From positions 1-5,880 of the forward strand of contig NZLV01000157.1 of NCBI GenBank assembly GCA_002694345.1: a stretch of DNA of 5,880 bases. Reading direction: 5' to 3'. Source of the stretch: Maricaulis sp. GTDB lineage: Bacteria; Pseudomonadota; Alphaproteobacteria; Caulobacterales; Maricaulaceae. The notes beneath the pieces are model-generated. The model searched no databases. It saw only the letters and a program-made list of their open reading frames with translations, and was not told the origin of the DNA. This document shows positions 1 through 5,430 of the stretch, in pieces (positions within the stretch are counted from its first letter, which is position 1; every line of letters starts with the position of its first letter). A program made the translations under genes and the position numbers.

Positions 1-1
1 C

Positions 2-901
2 ATCGTCACCTACAGCCTCGCCGGCCTGTTCGGCATTGCCATCGCGGTGACCACCATGCTGGCCCTGGCCGGGATGATCGTCGCGCTCGATGCCTTCGGT
101 CCGGTGACGGACAATGCCGGTGGCATCGCGGAAATGGCGGGTCTGGAGGACAATGTCCGCGAGACCACGGATACGCTGGATGCGGTGGGCAACACCACGA
201 AAGCGGTCACCAAGGGTTATGCGATCGGCTCGGCCGGTCTGGGCGCCCTGGTCCTGTTCGCGGCCTATACAACGGATGTCGAGCACTTGCTGGGGCTGGA
301 GCCGAATTTCTCGCTCGAGAACCCCTATGTGATCGTCGGTCTGCTGTTTGGCGGCCTGCTGCCCTACCTGTTCGGCGGCATGTCGATGATGGCGGTGGGA
401 CGGGCTGCGACCTCGGTCGTGGCGGAGGTTCGCCGTCAGTTCAAGGAAATCCCGGGCATCATGGAGTTCAAGGCCAAGCCGGATTATGGCCGCGCCGTGG
501 ACATCCTGACCCGCTCGGCGATCCGCGAGATGATCGTGCCCTCCCTGCTGCCGGTCCTGTCTCCGATTGTCCTGTATTTCGTCATCCTGGGCATTGCCGA
601 TCAAAGCCAGGCGCTGGCCGCGGTCGGGGCCATGTTGCTGGGCGTGATCGTCAATGGGCTCTTCGTCGCCGTCTCCATGACGGTGGGCGGGGGCGCCTGG
701 GACAATGCCAAGAAATACATCGAGGACGGCAATCATGGCGGCAAGGGATCCGAGGCCCACAAGGCATCGGTGACCGGTGACACCGTCGGTGACCCCTACA
801 AGGACACCGCCGGCCCGGCCGTGAACCCGATGATCAAGATCACGAATATCGTGGCCTTGCTCCTCCTGGCCTTCCTGGCCAAGGGCGTGACCGGCCACTA
901 G
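2..901 (+). CDS. hppA: Membrane-bound proton-translocating pyrophosphatase, C-terminal part (5' end outside window)
   Basis: This is the last 299 codons of a membrane pyrophosphatase, an integral inner-membrane pump that hydrolyses PPi to two Pi and exports protons. The frame is open from the left window edge, so the true start lies outside; the family is usually about 700 residues, so roughly 60% is missing. Hallmarks seen are LDAFGPVTDNAGGIAEM near the start, DAVGNTTKAVTKGYAIGSA at about 178-232 nt, several hydrophobic membrane segments, and the cytoplasmic C-terminal signature GDTVGDPYKDTAGP (about 772-816 nt) with WDNAKKYIEDG before it. These carry conserved acidic and lysine residues of the Mg-PPi site. 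The lysine in GNTTKA (codon 200-202) is the residue that replaces a potassium requirement in K+-independent enzymes, so this is predicted to be a K+-independent H+ pump. It ends in TAG, followed by a strong terminator. Identification is very secure; the ion specificity is inferred from family knowledge. Confidence 0.96.
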   Translation: MVTYSLAGLFGIAIAVTTMLALAGMIVALDAFGPVTDNAGGIAEMAGLEDNVRETTDTLDAVGNTTKAVTKGYAIGSAGLGALVLFAAYTTDVEHLLGLEPNFSLENPYVIVGLLFGGLLPYLFGGMSMMAVGRAATSVVAEVRRQFKEIPGIMEFKAKPDYGRAVDILTRSAIREMIVPSLLPVLSPIVLYFVILGIADQSQALAAVGAMLLGVIVNGLFVAVSMTVGGGAWDNAKKYIEDGNHGGKGSEAHKASVTGDTVGDPYKDTAGPAVNPMIKITNIVALLLLAFLAKGVTGH

Positions 902-923
902 GCCGCCTGGTCACACGCAAAGG

Positions 924-955
924 AAAAGCCCCGGTCGATGGACCGGGGCTTTTTC
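924..955. terminator. Strong intrinsic terminator between convergent hppA and bamE
   Basis: A perfect 10-bp stem, AGCCCCGGTC (927-936) with GACCGGGGCT (941-950), closes a GATG tetraloop and is extended by A-T pairs (924-926 with 951-953). TTTTT plus CTTGTTT follow on the plus strand, giving a textbook Rho-independent terminator 23 nt after the hppA stop. On the minus strand the same stem is followed by TTTTCCTTT, so it can also end bamE transcripts, which finish at 980. A bidirectional role is inferred from the symmetric A/T flanks and the convergent gene arrangement. Confidence 0.92.
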
Positions 956-979
956 TTGTTTGGGTCGTGAGGCGAGACC

Positions 980-1474
980 CTACTGATCGCGGCGCGGACC
1001 GCCGGCGCCGCCGGGCAGGTTCTGTTCGCCGCCGAACTGTTCGGTGGGCAGGCGTCCGACATTGCCGAGGATCTGTTCGATCAGGGTCAGCTCGCGGCCA
1101 CGGGTCGGGGTTTCGCGACTGGCATAGGAGACCAGGCGACCATCATCCAGAGAGTATTCGGCGACTTCGTCGACCACGCCGGTATCGTCAAAGCTGACAG
1201 CGATGATGCGGCGGTCGCGCGTCACCGGGCGCAAATAGGCCAGGCTCTCGCGGGTCGAGGAGATGTAGTACCAAGTATTCTCTTCGAACGTGCCACGGGT
1301 CGACGGATTGCCCAGACGCGCCAGAACCGTGTCCTGCGTGTCTTCATCCGGCGTGATGTTCGGCTCTTCCTGGATGGCATAGCGGTAACCGTGCGAGCGC
1401 AGGACCGGATTGCAGGCCGAGGCTCCAAGAGCACAGGCCAGCACCAGGAGGGAGACACTGAGGCGACGCTTCAT
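980..1474 (-). CDS. bamE: Outer-membrane assembly lipoprotein BamE (SmpA/OmlA family)
   Basis: A 164-residue predicted lipoprotein of the BAM complex, which folds beta-barrel proteins into the outer membrane. The N-terminus is MKRR, then a hydrophobic run (residues 5-17), then a lipobox-like LGASAC with the lipidated Cys at 21. Asn22 follows rather than Asp, consistent with Lol sorting to the outer membrane. The mature part shows the SmpA/OmlA pattern: TQDTVLARLGNPSTRGTF (46-63), WYYIS (68-72) and VVDEVAEYSLDDGR (100-113). The short post-Cys motif NPVLRSHGY resembles other alphaproteobacterial BamE proteins. The C-terminal tail (about 140-164) is Gly/Pro/Gln-rich and probably disordered. The start is supported by AAGGAG 10 nt upstream. 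The gene is divergent from the bc1 chaperone gene and convergent with hppA. The family call is firm; the symbol rests on motif recognition. Confidence 0.9.
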   Translation of the reverse strand: MKRRLSVSLLVLACALGASACNPVLRSHGYRYAIQEEPNITPDEDTQDTVLARLGNPSTRGTFEENTWYYISSTRESLAYLRPVTRDRRIIAVSFDDTGVVDEVAEYSLDDGRLVSYASRETPTRGRELTLIEQILGNVGRLPTEQFGGEQNLPGGAGGPRRDQ

Positions 1475-1484
1475 GTAAACCGAA

Positions 1485-1490
1485 CTCCTT
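1485..1490 (-). promoter_or_regulatory. Shine-Dalgarno of bamE
   Basis: CTCCTT on the plus strand reads AAGGAG on the coding strand, 10 nt before the ATG at 1474. It is the strongest ribosome-binding site in the window and fixes the bamE start. Confidence 0.8.
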
Positions 1491-1494
1491 GCCG

Positions 1495-1545
1495 ATCCGG
1501 CGACATGCCGGATTTGGACGGCGGCCAGATCCGGACAGACCTGTC
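1495..1545. repeat. ATCCGG inverted/direct repeats in the bamE/chaperone divergent spacer
   Basis: ATCCGGC (1495-1501) and GCCGGAT (1507-1513) form a perfect 7-bp inverted repeat around GACAT. A third ATCCGG lies at 1529-1534 and runs into GACAG-AC-CTGTC (1534-1545), a second short dyad. In the bamE transcript the first dyad would be a small hairpin about 4 nt upstream of the Shine-Dalgarno; as DNA it could be an operator. Its function is not known from the sequence alone. Confidence 0.4.
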
Positions 1546-1553
1546 GCCCTGTC

Positions 1554-1580
1554 TTGACCTAACCAAGCCGCACCTTAGCT
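1554..1580 (+). promoter_or_regulatory. Candidate promoter for the bc1 chaperone gene
   Basis: TTGACC (1554-1559) is a good -35 element for a housekeeping sigma factor. The -10 element is unclear; TTAGCT (1575-1580, 15-bp spacer) is the nearest option and is weak. The placement, 33 nt before the chaperone start in a divergent spacer, suits a promoter. I found no equally good pair for bamE on the other strand. Confidence 0.33.
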
Positions 1581-1612
1581 TCAAGCGCCGATTGTTGGGA
1601 GCCCATAATCAC

Positions 1613-2149
1613 ATGTTCCGCGGACTGTTTTCGCCCAAGCCCGAAAAGCGCACCGCCCAGGCCCTGCATCGCAAGGTCGTGGAGGCCGCGCGTCAGCCTG
1701 CCCTGTATGGTGAAGACGGCGTGCCGGACACGATCGAGGGCCGGTTCGAACTGGTCGTGCTGCATACGGCGCTGGTGGTTCTGGTGCTGCAGAAGGGGGA
1801 GGATCCCCGCGGCCGGGCCGTCAGCCAGGCCCTGTTCGACGCCATGTTCGATGATTTCGACGCCGCCATGCGCGAGCTCGGCGTGGGGGATTCGGCGGTC
1901 GGAAAGAAGATTCGCTTCATGGCCGAGGGTTTCTATGGCCGTGCCAAGGCCCTGGAAGAGGCGCTGGAGGCGCAGGATGACAGTGCCGCACTGGTTGAAG
2001 TCCTGTCCCGGAACACGCTGGCGCAGGAGGCCCCGGATGCCCGGGCGGAACGCCTTTCCCTATACGTCAACTCGGCGTTCAAATCCCTGACCTCCCAAGG
2101 TGCAGACGCCCTCATCGCAGGCGAGGCTCCGGCTTTCCCTCAAGCCTGA
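1613..2149 (+). CDS. Ubiquinol-cytochrome c chaperone (Cbp3/UQCC1 family)
   Basis: A 178-residue protein of the ubiquinol-cytochrome c chaperone family. Mitochondrial relatives (Cbp3/UQCC1) bind newly made cytochrome b and help assemble respiratory complex III; the bacterial role is assumed to be similar but is less studied. The family pattern is clear: YGEDGVPDTIEGRFEL (32-47) followed by LHTALVVLVL (50-59), then LFDAMFDDFDAAMRELGVGD (74-93), VGKKIRFMAEGFYGR (96-110), and a C-terminal LSLYVNSAF...FP segment typical of the family end. There is no signal peptide, so it is cytoplasmic or peripheral to the membrane. The ATG at 1613 was chosen because MFRGLF is the usual N-terminus and GGGAG (1597-1601) lies 11 nt upstream. 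The frame stays open back to 1391, but that part overlaps bamE antisense and has no family similarity. The gene is divergent from bamE, with plsX 97 bp downstream. Confidence 0.88.
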   Translation: MFRGLFSPKPEKRTAQALHRKVVEAARQPALYGEDGVPDTIEGRFELVVLHTALVVLVLQKGEDPRGRAVSQALFDAMFDDFDAAMRELGVGDSAVGKKIRFMAEGFYGRAKALEEALEAQDDSAALVEVLSRNTLAQEAPDARAERLSLYVNSAFKSLTSQGADALIAGEAPAFPQA

Positions 2150-2170
2150 CACGGTCTTGCCGCCTTGCAT

Positions 2171-2230
2171 CTGACAAAGCATCGTCTAAGTTCCGCGGGC
2201 GTTTTTGGCGCCTGCCGCCATTGTCAGGGA
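2171..2230 (+). promoter_or_regulatory. Possible structured leader in front of plsX
   Basis: CTGACAA (2171-2177) pairs perfectly with TTGTCAG (2221-2227). Inside lies a GC-rich hairpin, GCGGGCG (2195-2201) with CGC (2209-2211) and CCGC (2215-2218), around a loop containing TTTTT. No U-run follows, so it is not a terminator. The only Shine-Dalgarno-like sequence for plsX, AGGGA (2226-2230), overlaps the 3' arm. It may be a leader structure, or it may be chance. Confidence 0.3.
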
Positions 2231-2246
2231 CATACATACGCCGCTC

Positions 2247-3302
2247 ATGACAGGTATCCCTACGATCTCCGTTGACGCCATGGGGGGCGATCTCGGTCCC
2301 CAGGCCGTCGTCGAGGGTATTGCCAATACCCTCAAGCGTTGGCCGGACCGCGAGGCCCGTTTCATTCTGCATGGGGATGAAGCCCTCCTGAAGCCGCTGC
2401 TGGACGCCCATCCCAAGGTCGCCGCGGTGTGCGAGCTGCGTCATACGGATACGCTGGTCCAGATGACCGACAAACCGTCCGACGCCGTGCGCCGCGCCCG
2501 GGGCTCGTCCATGTGGAATGCCATCCAGTGCGTGAAGTCCGGGGAGGCGGGAGCCATTGTCTCGTCGGGCAATACCGGCGCGCTGATGGCGATTTCCAAG
2601 GTCATCCTTCGCATGAAGAAGGGCGTCCATCGTCCTGCCATTTCTGCGAATTGGCCGACGCCGAAAGGCCATACCGTGGTGCTGGATGTCGGTGCCAATG
2701 TGCAGTGTGGCGCCACCCAGCTGGTGGAATTCGCCATTCTGGGCGAGGCCTATCACCGCGCCGTGTTCGGCGGTGAAAACCCCAGCGTCGGCTTGCTCAA
2801 TGTCGGCCAGGAAGAACTCAAGGGGAATGACACGGTCCGCGAAGCCGACCAGCTGATCCGGTCCTCCGGCCTGGACATGGCCTATCGGGGCTTCATTGAG
2901 GGCAATGACATTTCCACCGGCGATATCGATGTCGTCGTGACCGATGGTTTCACAGGCAATATCGCGCTCAAGACCGCCGAGGGCACGGCCCGTCTGGTGG
3001 CAGGTTGGGTGCGTGACGCGCTGACCTCGTCCTGGACCGCCAAACTGGCGGCCGGCCTGTTGTCACTGGGCGCGCTGGATCGCCTGCGCCAGCGCATGGA
3101 TCCGCGCTACATCAATGGCGGCGTCCTGCTGGGCCTCAAGGGCATTGTGGTGAAGAGCCATGGCGGGGCCGATGGCGAGGGATTCGCCTCGGCCCTGGGC
3201 CTGGCCCATGTCATGGCCCAGAGCGATTTCATGTCCGAAATCCGCAAGAATCTCGACAAGTTTGCTGAGTCTGAAGAACAGGGTGTGGCAGCCGCCTCAT
3301 GA
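2247..3302 (+). CDS. plsX: Phosphate acyltransferase PlsX
   Basis: A 351-residue PlsX, a peripheral inner-membrane enzyme that converts acyl-ACP plus phosphate to acyl-phosphate, the donor used by PlsY to start phosphatidic acid synthesis. Motifs in order are ISVDAMGGDLGP (7-18), IVSSGNTGALMA (104-115), LDVGANVQC (146-154), LLNVGQEELKGND (183-195), VVTDGFTGNIALKT (230-243) and GLKGIVVKSHG (296-306). Length is normal for the family (about 330-355). The ATG at 2247 gives the usual MTGIPTISVDAMGGD opening; an in-frame TTG at 2205 would add 14 residues with no family support and no ribosome site. The start itself has only a distant AGGGA 16 nt upstream, so translation initiation may be weak. It overlaps fabH by four bases, forming a lipid-synthesis operon. 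The DUF177 gene often found just upstream is absent here. Confidence 0.97.
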   Translation: MTGIPTISVDAMGGDLGPQAVVEGIANTLKRWPDREARFILHGDEALLKPLLDAHPKVAAVCELRHTDTLVQMTDKPSDAVRRARGSSMWNAIQCVKSGEAGAIVSSGNTGALMAISKVILRMKKGVHRPAISANWPTPKGHTVVLDVGANVQCGATQLVEFAILGEAYHRAVFGGENPSVGLLNVGQEELKGNDTVREADQLIRSSGLDMAYRGFIEGNDISTGDIDVVVTDGFTGNIALKTAEGTARLVAGWVRDALTSSWTAKLAAGLLSLGALDRLRQRMDPRYINGGVLLGLKGIVVKSHGGADGEGFASALGLAHVMAQSDFMSEIRKNLDKFAESEEQGVAAAS

Positions 3303-4273
3303 CTGAATTTACGGCCCGTATCGCGGGGATCGGGTCCTATCTGCCCGAACGCATCCTGACCAATGAGGAAATGTCCTCCATGGTGGATACCAGCGACAGC
3401 TGGATCCGCGAGCGCACGGGGATTCGCCAGCGTCATATCGCGCCGGACGGCGTGACCACCGCAGACCTGGCCGAACAGGCCGCCCGCCGTGCGCTGGAAG
3501 ATGCCAATCTGACAGCGGAAGATGTCGACCTCATTGTGGTCGCCACCACGACCCCGGATTTCACCTTTCCCTCGGTCGGCACGCTGCTGCAGGCGCGGCT
3601 GGGTGTGACCCAGGGCGCGGCCTTCGATGTGCAGGCGGTCTGTACCGGCTTCGTCTATGCGCTCTCCGTGGCCGACAACATGATCGCGCGCGGTCAGGCC
3701 CGTACGGCGATCGTCGTCGGGGCCGAGACGATGTCGCGCATCCTGGACTGGACCGACCGGACCACCTGCGTCCTGTTCGGTGACGGTGCCGGGGCCATGG
3801 TGCTGACCGGCGAGCCGGCCGGTGAGGGCGGTCAGCCCGGTATTCTGGGCACCTATCTGCGCTCGGACGGCCGTTTCAAGGATCTGCTCCATGTTGATGG
3901 CGGCCCGTCTTCCACGGGTACGGTCGGCCAGCTGCGCATGGTCGGCAACCAGGTCTTCCGCCATGCCATCACCAATATCGCGGAATCCATGACCACGATT
4001 GCCGGCCGGGCCGGGGTCTCGATCGAGGAGATCGACTGGTTCGTGCCGCACCAGGCCAATCAGCGCATCCTGGAAGGCGTGGCCCGCAAATTGTCCATCC
4101 CGACCGAGAAGGTGATCTCCACCGTGGCGGATCATGGCAATACGTCTGCGGCCTCGGTTCCGCTCGCTTTTGACCGGGCTGTGCAGGACGGCCGGATCAA
4201 GCGCGGGGACCTCGTCCTGATGGAAGCCCTGGGTGGCGGATTTACCTGGGGTGCAGCCCTGGCGCGTTATTGA
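3299..4273 (+). CDS. fabH: Beta-ketoacyl-ACP synthase III (FabH)
   Basis: A 324-residue condensing enzyme that joins acetyl-CoA (or another short acyl-CoA) to malonyl-ACP and so initiates type II fatty acid synthesis in the cytoplasm. It has the complete KAS III catalytic triad: Cys115 in DVQAVCTGF, His251 in VPHQANQRI (249-257) and Asn281 in HGNTSAAS (279-286). Other family marks are SDSWIRERTGIRQRHI (32-47), PDFTFPS (86-92), VLFGDGAGAMVL (158-169) and the terminal GGGFTWGAALARY. Its length matches the family. The ATG overlaps the plsX stop as ATGA and has no clear Shine-Dalgarno, which suggests translational coupling to plsX. Pairing with plsX is widespread in bacteria and links the start of fatty acid synthesis with acyl use for phospholipid. 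Substrate chain preference cannot be read from the sequence. Confidence 0.97.
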   Translation: MTEFTARIAGIGSYLPERILTNEEMSSMVDTSDSWIRERTGIRQRHIAPDGVTTADLAEQAARRALEDANLTAEDVDLIVVATTTPDFTFPSVGTLLQARLGVTQGAAFDVQAVCTGFVYALSVADNMIARGQARTAIVVGAETMSRILDWTDRTTCVLFGDGAGAMVLTGEPAGEGGQPGILGTYLRSDGRFKDLLHVDGGPSSTGTVGQLRMVGNQVFRHAITNIAESMTTIAGRAGVSIEEIDWFVPHQANQRILEGVARKLSIPTEKVISTVADHGNTSAASVPLAFDRAVQDGRIKRGDLVLMEALGGGFTWGAALARY

Positions 4274-4274
4274 G

Positions 4275-4315
4275 GCGCGTCAGATTCGCGCATATTTTAC
4301 GAATAGCGTCTTTTT
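4275..4315 (+). terminator. Weak possible terminator or attenuator after fabH
   Basis: GCGCG (4275-4279) and CGCGC (4287-4291) form a short stem with a 7-nt loop just after the fabH stop, followed by ATATTTTA. A competing stem, ATTCG (4284-4288) with CGAAT (4300-4304), is followed by AGCGTCTTTTT (to 4315). Both stems are only 5 bp and mutually exclusive. Some termination before ihfA is possible, but this is far weaker than the hppA terminator. Confidence 0.3.
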
Positions 4316-4329
4316 CCAAAGTCTTGGCG

Positions 4330-4366
4330 TTGACGGCCCGGCCTTGAGAGGCGTAGCCTGTATACG
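4330..4366 (+). promoter_or_regulatory. Candidate promoter of ihfA
   Basis: TTGACGG (4330-4336) matches the -35 element of alphaproteobacterial housekeeping promoters closely. No standard -10 lies 16-18 bp downstream; TAGCCT (4354-4359, 18 bp) is poor and TATACG (4361-4366) is 25 bp away. The 110-bp gap after fabH makes an ihfA promoter plausible, but its exact position is uncertain. Confidence 0.35.
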
Positions 4367-4383
4367 TCTATGCGGGGATTGCC

Positions 4384-4689
4384 ATGTCGGATAAAACCTT
4401 AACGCGAGCAGATCTGGCCGAAGCGGTCTATCAGGAAGTCGGTCTGTCGCGGCAGGAATCTGCGGATCTCGTCCAGTCGGTGCTGACCATGGTGTCGGAC
4501 ACGCTGGCGGCCGGGGAAAACGTCAAGCTGTCATCTTTCGGCTCCTTCCTTCTTCGGGACAAGCGGGGCCGTGTCGGTCGCAATCCGAAGACGGGTGTGG
4601 AAGTTCCGATTGAGGAACGCCGCGTCCTGGTGTTCAAACCGTCGCAAGTGCTCAAGGAGCGCGTCGATTCATCCCTGTCCAAGGACTAG
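4384..4689 (+). CDS. ihfA: Integration host factor subunit alpha
   Basis: A 101-residue DNABII-family protein that pairs with IHF-beta and bends DNA sharply in the nucleoid, aiding transcription, replication and recombination. The N-terminal helical dimerisation part is LTRADLAEAVYQEVGLSRQE (6-25). VKLSSFGSFLLRDKRGRVGRNPKTG (47-71) carries the beta-arm, with Pro68 of GRNPKTG as the DNA-intercalating residue. RRVLVFKPSQVLKERV (79-94) is the C-terminal strand-helix. The opening and the RDK-R-GRNPKTG pattern resemble E. coli IhfA more than HU or IhfB, and the position after plsX-fabH with a MerR gene downstream is the usual alphaproteobacterial ihfA context. The start has only a weak GGGGA (4374-4378) 5 nt upstream. 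Length is standard. No second IHF subunit is encoded here. Confidence 0.95.
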   Translation: MSDKTLTRADLAEAVYQEVGLSRQESADLVQSVLTMVSDTLAAGENVKLSSFGSFLLRDKRGRVGRNPKTGVEVPIEERRVLVFKPSQVLKERVDSSLSKD

Positions 4690-4690
4690 G

Positions 4691-4741
4691 CTGATCCAGG
4701 CCTGATCCCGGTGCAAAGGGGTGATGCTGGCGCGGTGCAAA
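4691..4741 (+). repeat. Two sets of short direct repeats between ihfA and the merR-type gene
   Basis: CTGATCC occurs at 4691-4697 and 4702-4708, an 11-bp period or about one helical turn. CGGTGCAAA occurs at 4709-4717 and 4733-4741, a 24-bp period, and the second copy ends one base before the start codon at 4743. Together they fill most of the 53-bp gap. They could be binding sites for the regulator itself or another factor; the sequence alone does not show this. Confidence 0.4.
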
Positions 4742-4742
4742 C

Positions 4743-5207
4743 ATGTCGGTCAGCAAGAAATCACCGGAAGCCTTCCGGACCATCTCCGAAGCCGCCGACG
4801 AGATCGGCGTCCCGGCCCATGTGCTGCGCTTCTGGGAGAGCAAGTTTCCCCAGATCAGCCCGCTCAAGCGGGCCGGCGGCCGGCGCTTCTACCGTCCCCA
4901 GGACCTGCAATTGCTGCGCGGCGTGAAGCGCCTGCTCTATGAAGACGGGTTCACCATCAAGGGCGCCCGCAAATTCATCAAGGATAATGGCATCGCCTCC
5001 GTCATGGAGATGGGGGATGGTCAGGCAGTATCCATCTCGGCCGAGCCGGGCCCGCAGGCCGTGGATGCCGCCGATGTGGAACGGCCCGAGCCGCGCCCGC
5101 AGGCGCATCGCCCAGCCGAAGGTCCGGGGCGCCAGCTGCAGGACATTCTGGACGATCTGGAAGGTGCCCGCGCCAAGCTGAAAGCCGCCATCGAACCGCA
5201 AAACTGA
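4743..5207 (+). CDS. MerR-family transcriptional regulator of the ihfA-linked type
   Basis: A 154-residue DNA-binding protein. The winged helix-turn-helix is N-terminal: ISEAADEIGVPAHVLRFWE (14-32) is the helix-turn-helix and KRAGGRRFYRPQDLQLL (42-58) the wing, followed by a third helix region with GFTIKGARKFI (69-79). A Pro/Ala/Glu-rich linker (about 98-130) leads to LQDILDDLEGARAKLKAAI (132-150), which looks like a short dimerisation helix. The protein has no cysteine, so a metal- or thiol-sensing role like that of MerR or CueR is unlikely, and no effector domain is recognisable. ATG 4743 is the only possible start, because an in-frame TGA lies at 4722-4724. It has no good Shine-Dalgarno. 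The gene follows ihfA by 53 bp and is probably co-transcribed. This regulator recurs beside ihfA in alphaproteobacteria; I know of no assigned target. Confidence 0.9.
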   Translation: MSVSKKSPEAFRTISEAADEIGVPAHVLRFWESKFPQISPLKRAGGRRFYRPQDLQLLRGVKRLLYEDGFTIKGARKFIKDNGIASVMEMGDGQAVSISAEPGPQAVDAADVERPEPRPQAHRPAEGPGRQLQDILDDLEGARAKLKAAIEPQN

Positions 5208-5259
5208 GCCTGCCGGTCATCGGGCTGTGATGTCACCGCATTTTGCGCTGACAGGCTGG

Positions 5260-5288
5260 TTGCCGAGCCGCAAAGCGCACCCTATAAC
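5260..5288 (+). promoter_or_regulatory. Promoter of the tRNA-Pro gene
   Basis: TTGCCG (5260-5265), a 17-bp spacer and TATAAC (5283-5288) make the best -35/-10 pair in the window. The predicted start is near 5295, giving a leader of about 37 nt before the tRNA. The stretch after the -10 (CGGCCTCCCC) is GC-rich, as at stringently controlled stable-RNA promoters; that regulatory reading is inference. Confidence 0.7.
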
Positions 5289-5331
5289 CGGCCTCCCCAT
5301 CGGACGGGTCCGCCTGTCCACCCAAGAGTGT

Positions 5332-5409
5332 CGGAGCGTGGCGCAGCCCGGTTAGCGCACCGGTCTGGGGGACCGGGGGTCGCGAGTTCGAATCTCGCCG
5401 CTCCGACCA
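5332..5409 (+). tRNA. tRNA-Pro, anticodon GGG
   Basis: The full cloverleaf can be drawn by eye. The acceptor is CGGAGCG (5332-5338) with CGCTCCG (5399-5405). The D arm is GCGC/GCGC (5341-5344, 5355-5358). The anticodon stem is CCGGT/ACCGG (5360-5364, 5372-5376) around the loop CTGGGGG, placing GGG at 5367-5369. A 5-nt variable loop follows. The T arm is GCGAG/CTCGC (5382-5386, 5394-5398) with loop TTCGAAT. The discriminator is A5406 and the CCA (5407-5409) is encoded. The C1-G72 pair with A73 is the usual proline identity feature. It reads CCC and CCU codons. It has its own promoter and no clear terminator. Confidence 0.97.
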
Positions 5410-5430
5410 TTTCTTCTATTGAATATGCGA

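Noticed and set aside
1391..1612. N-terminal extension of the bc1 chaperone frame back to 1391
   Set aside because: The extension overlaps bamE and its promoter region and has no family similarity. The ATG at 1613 has a ribosome site and gives the normal N-terminus.
2205..2246. Alternative TTG start for plsX
   Set aside because: It adds 14 residues before the conserved MTGIPTISVDAMGGD opening, with no Shine-Dalgarno in front.
2112..2756. 214-codon minus-strand open frame antisense to plsX
   Set aside because: It is a shadow of plsX in GC-rich sequence; it has no family motif and low-complexity composition.
3107..4135. 342-codon minus-strand open frame antisense to fabH and the end of plsX
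   Set aside because: It lies opposite unmistakable fabH with its complete catalytic triad. Its composition (rich in Gly, His, Arg, Asp, Ala) is what the reverse frame of GC-rich codons gives, and no domain or ribosome site is seen.
4360..4365. GTATAC palindrome upstream of ihfA as an IHF or regulator site
   Set aside because: A 6-bp palindrome is expected by chance, its flanks are not symmetric, and no IHF consensus is visible around it.
5227..5236. GTGA-TG-TCAC dyad as a CRP/FNR-type operator
   Set aside because: The half-sites are separated by 2 bp rather than the 4-6 bp expected for that family, and it lies outside the tRNA promoter core; a chance dyad is more likely.
5332..5409. tRNA-Pro as an integration (att) site for a mobile island
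   Set aside because: There is no duplicated tRNA 3' end, integrase or composition shift on the right side within the window; the next gene is an ordinary convergent gene.
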